A stretch of 7,896 nucleotides of DNA, from NCBI GenBank assembly GCA_964487555.1, contig CAZART010000181.1, positions 1 through 7,896 of the forward strand, given 5' to 3'. Both the position numbers and the translations under genes were made by a program. The notes beneath the pieces were generated by a model that worked only from the letters and a program-made list of their open reading frames with translations, did no database searches and was not told where the DNA came from. Of the stretch, positions 1 through 6,122 are shown in pieces (the first letter of the stretch is position 1; every line of letters starts with the position of its first letter). Source of the DNA: CAZART01 sp964487555. GTDB taxonomy: Bacteria > Bacteroidota > Rhodothermia > Rhodothermales > VXPQ01.

Positions 1-210
1 TCGGCCAACATTTCGACCGTGAATCCGCTGTTTGCCCAGCTCGGCATCGACGGACGCGCGCACGCGCTTCAGGAATTCGGCGTCTTCGGACCGGATTGAG
101 ACGTCGCTCGGTCGGACCATGACCTCGCCGCTAAACCGCTTTCGAAGTGCCCGGCGTACTTCGATCAGGTTCTCGACCAGCACGAGCAGATCGTTCGTAC
201 TGAACAGCTT
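1..210 (-). pseudogene. Fragment of two-component regulator: end of receiver domain, linker and start of AraC-type DNA-binding domain (partial, frameshifted)
   Basis: Reading leftwards from 210, the frame gives KLFSTNDLLVLVENLIEVRR, then LRKRFSGEV and SEDAEFLKRVRASVDAELG. This matches the segment of Bacteroidota/Rhodothermota hybrid sensor kinases and response regulators that links the receiver domain (ending in a conserved Lys-Pro-Phe, here Lys-Leu-Phe) to an AraC-type helix-turn-helix domain. After ELG the expected Phe-x-Val-Glu-x-Leu-Ala motif appears only in another frame, as NSGFTVEMLA, so one extra base is inferred in the AAA run at 31-33. The gene runs off the left edge. Immediately upstream, 211-231 reads GGVTSK-stop where a receiver would have something like GADDYLT, so the receiver domain is missing or corrupted. 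No start codon can be assigned. A real gene would bind DNA in response to phosphorelay; this copy looks non-functional or mis-assembled. The family assignment rests on recalled motifs. Confidence 0.6.
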
Positions 211-359
211 CTATTTACTCGTGACGCCGCCATTAGTGAGCGAGCATGAGGAAGCCGGCGTTCGGTCGTCCTCGGAACGAGGTCTCCGGCGTCAAGGACG
301 CCAAAGTGTGTCACTATCGCGGCGTCGCTTTTGTGGAGTTCGATGCTAAAACCGTCGAT
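211..359. other. Stretch with no confident gene
   Basis: This lies between the regulator fragment and the unrecognised coding stretch. On the minus strand one frame continues open after the TAG at 360-362 (it includes IDGFSIELHKSDAAIV), but I recognise no family in it and it does not join in frame to the regulator at 210. A plus-strand ORF (246-452) crosses it without support. No hairpin terminator, promoter or RNA gene is evident. It may be the damaged receiver-encoding part of the regulator, a deletion junction or low-quality sequence. Confidence 0.3.
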
Positions 360-653
360 CTACGAGCCGTGCAGAAGCTTTCCGAAGCACTTGATTTCGC
401 TGCAGGCGTTCAGCGGCGGTCCGCTCAGTCCGCGCCGATATTCTCCCCCTAAAAGCGCGTTGATGAGATCCTGGACCGTAGCGCGTACGTCCGATGGGTC
501 GGGCCGTTGCCGGCGCATCGCCTTATGCCGCGGAAGCAGATCTTCGATCGCATCGACGGGGAGTGCTCTGTGCGACGTCTCGTCGAGGTAGCGCGCACGC
601 AGCGCTTGCGCCGCTTCGGTCCAGGGCATCACCTGGCATACCACCTGATAATC
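360..653 (-). pseudogene. Coding-like continuation after an in-frame stop, unrecognised
   Basis: This is the same frame as the 74-aa ORF at 654-878, directly after its TAA. The reading DYQVVCQVMPWTEAAQALRA and onward through DPSDVRATVQDLINALLGGE has GC-rich third positions and normal amino-acid composition to about 400, then becomes less convincing (cysteine-rich) before a TAG at 360-362. The simplest interpretation is that it is the C-terminal two-thirds of the upstream ORF, separated by a nonsense change or sequencing error. An internal GTG at 644 could in principle start a separate 94-aa protein. No family, signal peptide or membrane segment is recognised. Confidence 0.35.
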
Positions 654-878
654 TTAGGGGCCCAGCAGCATATGGGGCGCGCCGGATGCGGTGAGCATTA
701 AACGAGACGCTACCCACTCATCCTTCTTGGTCTCGATGTGGAAGGGCCGCTCCAGCCCCACCTTGATCTGCAGGCCGTGATGCTCATGGCGCGCCAGGTT
801 TTTGACCGACAATACGTAGGCGTGCAGGCGACGCCAGACGTACTGCTTGAACTTGTGAAGCGGACCCGGCTCAGGCAT
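654..878 (-). CDS. Hypothetical protein, 74 aa (possibly the N-terminal part of a longer broken gene)
   Basis: The ORF begins MPEPGPLHKFKQYVWRRLHA and ends in LMLTASGAPHMLLGP before TAA. It is basic at the start, rich in His and charged residues in the middle (ARHEHHGLQIKVGLERPF), and has no signal peptide or transmembrane segment. Codon choice strongly favours G or C in third position, supporting real coding on the minus strand over the overlapping plus-strand ORF. The ATG at 876-878 overlaps a TGA at 871-873 in another frame. The same frame stays open for about 97 more codons after the TAA, so the native product may be about 170 aa. I do not recognise the family and assign no function. Confidence 0.45.
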   Translation of the reverse strand: MPEPGPLHKFKQYVWRRLHAYVLSVKNLARHEHHGLQIKVGLERPFHIETKKDEWVASRLMLTASGAPHMLLGP

Positions 879-1036
879 GTGCGGTCAACGCTGCGAGGAA
901 GATCATTCAGTCCACGGACAACTAACGCACCGTACGGTGTGAAGTCAACGTATGCCGCCACGACCGTGCCTTCGCCCTGGAGCCCGACCTTGCGGCTTCG
1001 CAGGCGTGGCTGGGGACGCTCGGAGCGGAGGGTCAT
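871..1036 (-). CDS. Possible very small ORF overlapping the aroE-like stop (needs a frameshift)
   Basis: An ATG at 1034-1036 overlaps the TGA of the aroE-like gene (ATGA arrangement, common in operons). The first about 45 codons, including GEGTVVAAYVDFTPYGALVV, have GC-rich third positions. The original frame then turns into Ser/Arg/Cys-rich sequence without coding character. Skipping one base near 901 gives FLAALTAHA followed by TGA at 871-873, which overlaps the ATG of the next ORF. With that correction the product would be about 54 aa. The family is unknown. The Arg-rich N-terminus could equally be non-coding, so this is weak. Confidence 0.22.
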
Positions 1037-2008
1037 TGACGCGTGTGGGCGAATCCGGGCTCTCGGCGATGCCGCGCCGCTATCTCGGAGAGCTCATCGA
1101 ATAGCGGTCCATCGGAGGGTATGTCGATATGGAAGACTTCGGCGATTACCTGCGTCCAGCCCAGGATGAAGTAGACCCACCCGTCTACGGCCGTAACGGT
1201 TCGCCGCGAACGTACGGCCTGCTTCAGAAAAGTGAAATCGCCCCGGCAGTTGTAGTCCCACGCTGAGCCGTTCTCAGGAAAAGCGGCGGCATTCGACACA
1301 TGCGAGCCAGGCAGGTCCTTGCCCATGCCGGTGCCGTTCGCCACGAGGGAACCTGGGGGCAGCTCACCAACGAGCTCGTCCGTGTCGGACGTTTCCCGTA
1401 CGAGCCCGTATCGAACCTCGGTGTTGTGCTCGAGACGGCTGTGGACCTCCTGAACGTTCCGGGTTCGCGATGGATCGACGTCCGTGATCGTAATCCGATT
1501 CGGGCGTGATGCGGCGGGCAGTGACAGCAGCGACGTGGTGATTGCGACGATCGCGCCGCCGGCTCCGAGGAAGAACGCCTCGGCGCGGCTGCCTTGCCAG
1601 TACTCGCGGGGCAGGAACGCCTCGAGCGCCAGCTGCCCCGTGACCGCATCGATCGCGCGGCCGACCAGCGCGCCCTTCCGCTTCGAAATGAAGGAAATCT
1701 CGCCCAGCAGCTCCGCATACCGATCCAGACCGTCGAAGAGGTCGCGGCTTGCATCGAGGACGCCGATCTTGTGCGTCGTTACGAGCGCGCCTTTCGAAAG
1801 CCGATCCCGCTGTATGAATGCCACGACGATTCGATACGCGGATCGATCGGTATCCAGGGGGAGGTCCACGCCGACCACCCTTGCGTCATCCAGACCCACG
1901 CGCGCGGACCCACTGCGGAAAGATCGTCATGATGGACGACTGCCCGGTCGTCACGCCGATGAAATAGAGGGTCGGAAATTCAGCGGGCTGGAAATTCGTC
2001 TCAGTCAT
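1033..2008 (-). CDS. Shikimate dehydrogenase-like oxidoreductase (AroE family), apparently frameshifted
   Basis: Two reading frames together encode an AroE-type protein of about 324 residues. Frame one starts at the ATG at 2008 (MTETNFQPAEFPTLYFIGVT, then the substrate-site-like TGQSSIMTIFPQW) and hits TGA at 1886-1888. The second frame is open from 1899 to the TGA at 1033 and carries the rest. Relative to GTG 1899 these are VTTHK (Lys44, the expected catalytic lysine), AIDAVTG (Asp84, the expected catalytic Asp), nucleotide-binding GAGGA (112-116), ANGTGMG (187-193), DYNCRGDFTFL (215-225) and DGWVYFILGWTQ (239-250). One extra base in the CG repeat at 1899-1906 explains the split. Classical AroE reduces 3-dehydroshikimate with NADPH. 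Here the usual Asn-Arg-Thr NADP motif is replaced by Asp-Val-Asp (140-142), and the protein is longer than the usual about 270-290 aa, so cofactor and substrate may differ. Family assignment is firm, function is not. It may be a pseudogene or contain a sequencing error. Confidence 0.8.
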
Positions 2009-2105
2009 GGCGAAGAAGGATCACGCAGGGTTGGTGAGCGTGACGCAACTCTCCGGTCACGGTCGCAGGAAGTGCCGGACGTTGGGAGTTTCCGTGCCGT
2101 TAAAT

Positions 2106-2131
2106 AAGCGCCGGCCGGCCGCAGGCGGCTT
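2106..2131 (-). terminator. Possible intrinsic terminator after the kinase gene
   Basis: About 34 bp after the kinase stop, the minus strand can fold AAGC-(C)-GCC against GGC-GCTT with one bulged C and a GC-rich loop containing GGCCGGCC, followed by TTATTTA. Location and stem composition suit a terminator, but the T-tract is short and interrupted. The rest of the 2009-2164 intergenic stretch shows no gene, and no clear promoter for the aroE-like gene was seen. Confidence 0.33.
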
Positions 2132-2164
2132 GATAGAGCGTAGGCGTTTTTCAGATCCGGCCGC

Positions 2165-4858
2165 TTACCCTTCCGAGGTTTCGACCAGGTCCCGATATTC
2201 GGCTGCTGTGTGGGGTTCACCCCAGGCCTCGTAGAGGGCCACAAGGCGTCGTAAGGCGGACTGCACGGGGCCATCTACTTCGCGAAGCGTCCTGTATCCT
2301 TCCAGGAGCAGCGGTTCGGCTTCGGCGAATCGTTCCTGTTTGGCGAGGCATTCTCCAAGCGCACTTTTGGCGACTCCTGTCTGCCACGTTTGTGGTCCGA
2401 CGGCATCCATTTGAATCTCCAGGGCTTCACGGAGCAGCGGCTCACCCTGTAGAGGCTCTCCCTTCTGTACGTACGTGTAGCCGATACCCTGGAGGACATT
2501 TGCGAGACGCGTATGATCGGCCGGGAGAGCCTTCCGTAGGATGGTCAAGGCTTCTTCATAAGTGGATATGGCCGCATCATACGATCCCATCCGACTGAGT
2601 GTCGCCCCAAGCTCAGTCAGCGAGAAGCCTACGTAACGGTGGTCTTGCCCGAGCACGCGGCGGTCCGACGCCACGACCTCCCGGAAGAGGTCGGCGGCTT
2701 TCTCGAGATCGCCCTTATCGCGAAGCAAGCCGGCAAGTTCGTAGCGGGACGTAATCGTCTGGGGATGGTCGGGGCCGAGTATTTCTTGACGGATCGTTAG
2801 TACTTCCCGCATCAGGGGTTCGGCGGCCTCGAGCTCGGTCCGCTGGCGCAGTACGGTGGCCACGTTTTCAAGGGAGGAGAGCGTCAACGGGTGCCGCTGT
2901 CCTACGAGTTCCTGATACTGCATGAGGGCCTCCCGGAAGGCGGACTCGGCATCGTGCAGATTACCACGTTCCTGGTAGATCCGTCCCAGACCCGTCAACG
3001 AGGCGGCCCTATCCACGTGCATCGCGCCGAGGTGCGTGCGCTGGATAGCGAGCGCTTCCTTCACGAGGCGTTCGGCCTCGTCGAAGCTCCCCCTTGCCCG
3101 AAGAACGTTCGCCAGGCCCGTCAGAGACTGTGCTGTCCGCAAAGGCTCTTGTACATCGGCCTGCCGCAGAATCTCAAGGGCTGCCCGATAATGCGTCTCC
3201 GCCGCATCGAGCTCGCTTCGGGCCAGGTGAACGGCGCCGAGGCTGCGGTGGCTCTCCGCCACGTCTTGTTGTGGAACGTCATCAAGCGCCCGGCGCTGCG
3301 CCAGGCTTTGCTCCAGAATCCCTTCCGCTTCGTTATAGAGCCCGAGATTACGGTAGACGTCGCCGACCACGTTCAGCATTCCGGCCTGCAGCACCGGTTG
3401 ATCCGCCAGCTCGCGCTGAACTTTATCGGCGCCGCGATGAAGGAAATCGCGGACACGCAGGGTGTCGAGACGTTCGGTCGTCGCAAGAAAGGGATCGGAG
3501 GCGTCGAAGAGGTCCCTCAGGAAGGCGGCCGTTTCTTCCGCCATGTCGCGTTCTTGCCGGGCAATGTTTCGTTCATGCGCCGTCGTCTGCAATTGGAACG
3601 TTAGCGTGATCGCGAAGCCGACCAGCAGCAGCACCAGTGCTGCGGCCGTTCCCACGCCCCATCGGTGACGTCGGATGAACGAACGAGCCCGGTAGCCGAC
3701 GGTAGCGGACCGCGCCTGAACCGGTAGCCCCGCCAGGTGTCGTTTGACGTCCTCCACCAGGGATTCGGCGGAAGCATACCTTCGTTCCGGCTCGGGACGC
3801 AGCGCCTTCAGACAAATGACGTCCAGGTCACCCTTCAACCTCCGATGCAGTTGGTCGGTACTCGTCCTCCGTGAGGCACTGATTTGCTCGGGTGTCCGCG
3901 TCGCGGGTGCATCGCCGCGCCGGGATTTTGTGTCGGTACGTGTTACGGCGCTGGATGGGCGCTCCGGTACGGTTGACGACGCGGTCTCCGGATTCTCGAA
4001 AGGGCGCCGCCCCGTGAGCAGCTCATACAGAATCGCGCCAAGGGCATAAACGTCCGTAGCCGTCGTAATGGGCCGCCCGTCGATTTGTTCAGGTGCCGCG
4101 TAAGCGGGTGTCATCACGCGCCTGCCCGTTCGAGTCAGCGGCCGCGACTCTTCAGCCGTTGGGTCAAGCAGCTTGCCGATACCGAAGTCGAGCAGCTTTA
4201 CCCTGCCGTCGTCGGTGACAAGGATGTTGGACGGTTTGAGGTCACGGTGGACTACGAGGTTCTGATGGGCATATTGGACGGCGTCGCAGGCTCGCTCGAA
4301 AAGTTGGAGTCGCCGGTCGATGGAGAGGCGCTGATCGTCGCAATACCGATCGATCGGCCGGCCCCGAATGTATTCCATAGCCAGAAAGGGCCGACCGTCG
4401 TCGGCCGCACCGCCGTCGTAAAGACGAGCGATGTTGGGGTGCTCAAGGCCGGCGAGGATCTGGCGCTCCCGGCGAAATCGACGAAGGATCTCGTCCGTGT
4501 CCATCCCTCGCTTAACGAGCTTGAGCGCCACTTCTTTCTCGAAGGTACCATCGGCTCGCTCGGCCAGGTAAACGGTTCCCATGCCGCCGCGACCCAGTTC
4601 GTCAAGGACGCGGTACGGTCCAACGCGCCGCGGCCGTCCGTCGTGGGCGTCGACCGCATCAGCCAGCTCCTCCGGAGTGGCATTGAGCAGCGACGGCGCG
4701 TCGGCGTCGGCTGCCAGCAGACGCTCGACGTGCGTCCTCAAGGCATCGTCTTCGCCGCAGACCTCGTCCAGGAAGCTGCCGCGTTCCTCGACGGAACGGT
4801 CCAGTGCCTCATGAAACAGGTCGTGAATGCGTTGCCAGCGTTCCGGAGAGAGTTCCAT
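2165..4858 (-). CDS. Transmembrane serine/threonine protein kinase with TPR repeats
   Basis: The protein has 897 residues. The start at ATG 4858 gives MELSPERWQRIHDLFHEALD, the N-terminus typical of this kinase family; the same frame is open to 5017 but only as an overlap with the sigma gene. Residues 1 to about 65 form a helical segment. The kinase domain spans about 82-375: glycine loop GRGGMG (89-94), VALK Lys113, HRDLKPSN (204-211), DFG (224-226) and APE (255-257). All catalytic residues are present, and the Arg before the catalytic Asp206 marks an RD kinase usually activated by loop phosphorylation. A Ser/Thr/Arg-rich insert lies at about 290-337. A basic stretch precedes one transmembrane helix (about 400-421), then a short helical linker and TPRs of roughly 42-residue period (about 490-890) resembling kinesin-light-chain TPRs. 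The predicted topology is kinase in the cytoplasm and TPRs across the inner membrane. It lies 38 bp after the sigma factor gene in the same direction, so the two are probably co-transcribed. The input signal and targets are unknown. Confidence 0.93.
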   Translation of the reverse strand: MELSPERWQRIHDLFHEALDRSVEERGSFLDEVCGEDDALRTHVERLLAADADAPSLLNATPEELADAVDAHDGRPRRVGPYRVLDELGRGGMGTVYLAERADGTFEKEVALKLVKRGMDTDEILRRFRRERQILAGLEHPNIARLYDGGAADDGRPFLAMEYIRGRPIDRYCDDQRLSIDRRLQLFERACDAVQYAHQNLVVHRDLKPSNILVTDDGRVKLLDFGIGKLLDPTAEESRPLTRTGRRVMTPAYAAPEQIDGRPITTATDVYALGAILYELLTGRRPFENPETASSTVPERPSSAVTRTDTKSRRGDAPATRTPEQISASRRTSTDQLHRRLKGDLDVICLKALRPEPERRYASAESLVEDVKRHLAGLPVQARSATVGYRARSFIRRHRWGVGTAAALVLLLVGFAITLTFQLQTTAHERNIARQERDMAEETAAFLRDLFDASDPFLATTERLDTLRVRDFLHRGADKVQRELADQPVLQAGMLNVVGDVYRNLGLYNEAEGILEQSLAQRRALDDVPQQDVAESHRSLGAVHLARSELDAAETHYRAALEILRQADVQEPLRTAQSLTGLANVLRARGSFDEAERLVKEALAIQRTHLGAMHVDRAASLTGLGRIYQERGNLHDAESAFREALMQYQELVGQRHPLTLSSLENVATVLRQRTELEAAEPLMREVLTIRQEILGPDHPQTITSRYELAGLLRDKGDLEKAADLFREVVASDRRVLGQDHRYVGFSLTELGATLSRMGSYDAAISTYEEALTILRKALPADHTRLANVLQGIGYTYVQKGEPLQGEPLLREALEIQMDAVGPQTWQTGVAKSALGECLAKQERFAEAEPLLLEGYRTLREVDGPVQSALRRLVALYEAWGEPHTAAEYRDLVETSEG

Positions 4859-4896
4859 GGCGGGAAAGCATCGATCGAGGGAAGCCGTTCGGCAAG

Positions 4897-5457
4897 TTAG
4901 CGCAGGGCGTCCGCCAGCCAGGCGCGGGCCGTGCGCCAGTCGCGCACGACGGTAGGCGTCGAGACGTCCAACGCCTCTGCCGTCTCGTCCACGGTCAGCC
5001 CGGCAAAGAAACGACACTCCACGACCTGGGCCTGGCGTGAATCCAGATCTTCGAGTCGCGTCAGCGCATCATTGAGCTCGACGAGTTCTTCGAGTCGCAC
5101 GGGCGAGCGGTAGACCCGCTCGTCGAAGTGCACGGTGATCTGGTCGCCGCCGCGTTTTTCCGCCATCCGACGCTCGGCCGCGTTCATAAGCACTTGCCGC
5201 ATGGCCCGCGCCGCGATCCGAAAAAAGTGCGCGCGACTCCGCCACGACAGATCAAATGAGGGCAACAGCTTGGCGTAGGCCTCGTGTACCAGCGCCGTCG
5301 TGTTGATGGTCTGCCCGGCCCGGCCGCGCCGCACAACGTGCGCCAGCCGGCGCAGCTCGTCGTACACCAGCTCGAACAGCGCGTCGAAGGCATCGGTGTC
5401 TCCGTGCTGCGCGGCTTCCAGCAATTCCGTTACTGCCTCACCAGATGATCGGTCCAT
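4897..5457 (-). CDS. ECF-type RNA polymerase sigma factor (TIGR02999-like)
   Basis: The protein has 186 residues, the usual size for ECF sigma factors, which consist of regions 2 and 4 only. Region 2 spans about 20-96, with VYDELRRLA (31-39), TALVHEAYAKL (54-64) and the core/-10-binding stretch around FFRIAARAMRQVL (78-90). Region 4 spans about 127-184 with the helix-turn-helix GLTVDETAEALDVSTPTV (153-170) followed by RDWRTARAWL. This pattern matches the sigma family often encoded beside Ser/Thr kinases in Planctomycetota, Acidobacteriota and Rhodothermota. The start is the ATG at 5457, only two bases from the N gap. It fits the family N-terminus, but an upstream start cannot be excluded. No classical anti-sigma gene is visible; the kinase gene follows directly. 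Residues 52-55 are Asn-Thr-Thr-Ala where many ECF sigmas have an acidic DAED-like motif. The regulon is unknown. Confidence 0.92.
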   Translation of the reverse strand: MDRSSGEAVTELLEAAQHGDTDAFDALFELVYDELRRLAHVVRRGRAGQTINTTALVHEAYAKLLPSFDLSWRSRAHFFRIAARAMRQVLMNAAERRMAEKRGGDQITVHFDERVYRSPVRLEELVELNDALTRLEDLDSRQAQVVECRFFAGLTVDETAEALDVSTPTVVRDWRTARAWLADALR

Positions 5458-5459
5458 AC

Positions 5460-5559
5460 NNNNNNNNNNNNNNNNNNNNNNNNNNNNNNNNNNNNNNNNN
5501 NNNNNNNNNNNNNNNNNNNNNNNNNNNNNNNNNNNNNNNNNNNNNNNNNNNNNNNNNNN
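5460..5559. other. Scaffold gap of 100 Ns
   Basis: Exactly 100 N characters form a conventional placeholder for a gap of unknown length. It separates the minus-strand sigma/kinase unit from plus-strand genes and hides the sigma promoter and the 5' end of the next gene. ORFs drawn across it are not meaningful. Confidence 0.98.
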
Positions 5560-6068
5560 CAGGTGGCGTCACCATTATGGCAATGGCGCCGCGAGACAGC
5601 TTCACGGATGATCTCGTCGCGCAAACCGAAGCGATGGCCCGGAGCCTGAGTTTCATGACACCAACAGACTCCCGGTTCACCGAAGAATGGTCGCAACGGC
5701 TCAAAGGGTGTCGTCTCACCCTCGTCTCGACGACAACCTCGGACTACCAATCCAGCGGCTCTCGCACGCGCAACGTGATCGATCTCTGCCCGGGCGGCCG
5801 CTTTTCCTACCGCGGGATCTCAACGCTCACGGCGAACCTGCCGGACGGGGCCGGCGGCCACGCGCGCGACCTTAGGGAAGGGCGTGGGAGATGGGACGCG
5901 ATCTCGATGGGCGCCAGTCCGGCGCTCAAGCTCTCATTCGAGAGCGGCGAGGTACGCACCTATCTGATCGGCGAGAGCGACACCGGCGTGCTTCTCAATG
6001 ACCGCCGCTTCATCCGGACGTGCGATCCAAACGACCCCTATGAACCTGCACGCCCCCGATGTCCGTGA
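5560..6068 (+). CDS. Hypothetical protein, C-terminal part, with a lipocalin-like beta-rich domain (5'-truncated by gap)
   Basis: The frame is open from the end of the gap to the TGA at 6066-6068, giving 168 residues; the true start lies in or beyond the gap. ATGs at 5577 and 5583 are possible but unsupported starts. The first about 45 residues look helical (DSFTDDLVAQTEAMARSLSF). From about residue 47 there is an alternating hydrophobic beta pattern: LKGCRLTLVSTTTSDYQSSG, then VIDLCPGGRFSYRG (72-85), a Gly-rich turn, GRWDAISM (109-116), ALKLSFESGEVRTYLI (121-136) and LLNDRRFIRT (144-153). I recall a similar small barrel-like ending (Gly-x-Trp, leading to a final Arg-Phe-x-Arg-Thr) at the C-terminus of otherwise different proteins in Bacteroidota and relatives. 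Four cysteines (50, 76, 154, 167) would allow disulfides if exported. Function is not assigned. Confidence 0.7.
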
Positions 6069-6122
6069 CCGCGCGTGCCGCTCACGGAGCCATTCTGCTG
6101 CGAACATCAGACGACTCAAGCC

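Noticed and set aside
246..452. Plus-strand ORF of 68 aa
   Set aside because: The middle part has reasonable composition, but there is no recognisable family and it runs against the direction of all neighbours. Kept only as a remote alternative for a stretch without a confident gene.
738..1169. Plus-strand ORF of 143 aa
   Set aside because: Its first part looks plausible, but it overlaps the aroE-like C-terminus and ends in Arg-rich antisense-like sequence; the minus strand has the better third-position pattern.
1484..2107. Plus-strand ORF of 207 aa opposite the aroE-like gene
   Set aside because: The Ser/Arg-rich composition is typical of an antisense frame, and the minus strand carries ordered AroE motifs.
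2109..2120. GGCCGGCC palindrome as a possible protein-binding site
   Set aside because: Short GC palindromes are expected by chance in GC-rich DNA, and this one lies inside the loop of the possible terminator.
2891..3604. Plus-strand ORF of 237 aa opposite the TPR region
   Set aside because: It is antisense to clear TPR repeats on the minus strand and has no recognisable domain.
4085..4900. Plus-strand ORF of 271 aa opposite the kinase domain
   Set aside because: It lies entirely antisense to a kinase domain with all catalytic motifs. It is a by-product of GC-rich codon positions and shows no motifs of its own.
4859..5017. Upstream extension of the kinase reading frame to 5017
   Set aside because: The extra 53 codons are Arg/Ala-rich, overlap the sigma factor region 4 in another frame, and precede the family-typical MELSPERWQ start.
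5445..5750. ORFs crossing the N gap on both strands
   Set aside because: Their reading frames depend on the arbitrary placeholder length of 100 bases.
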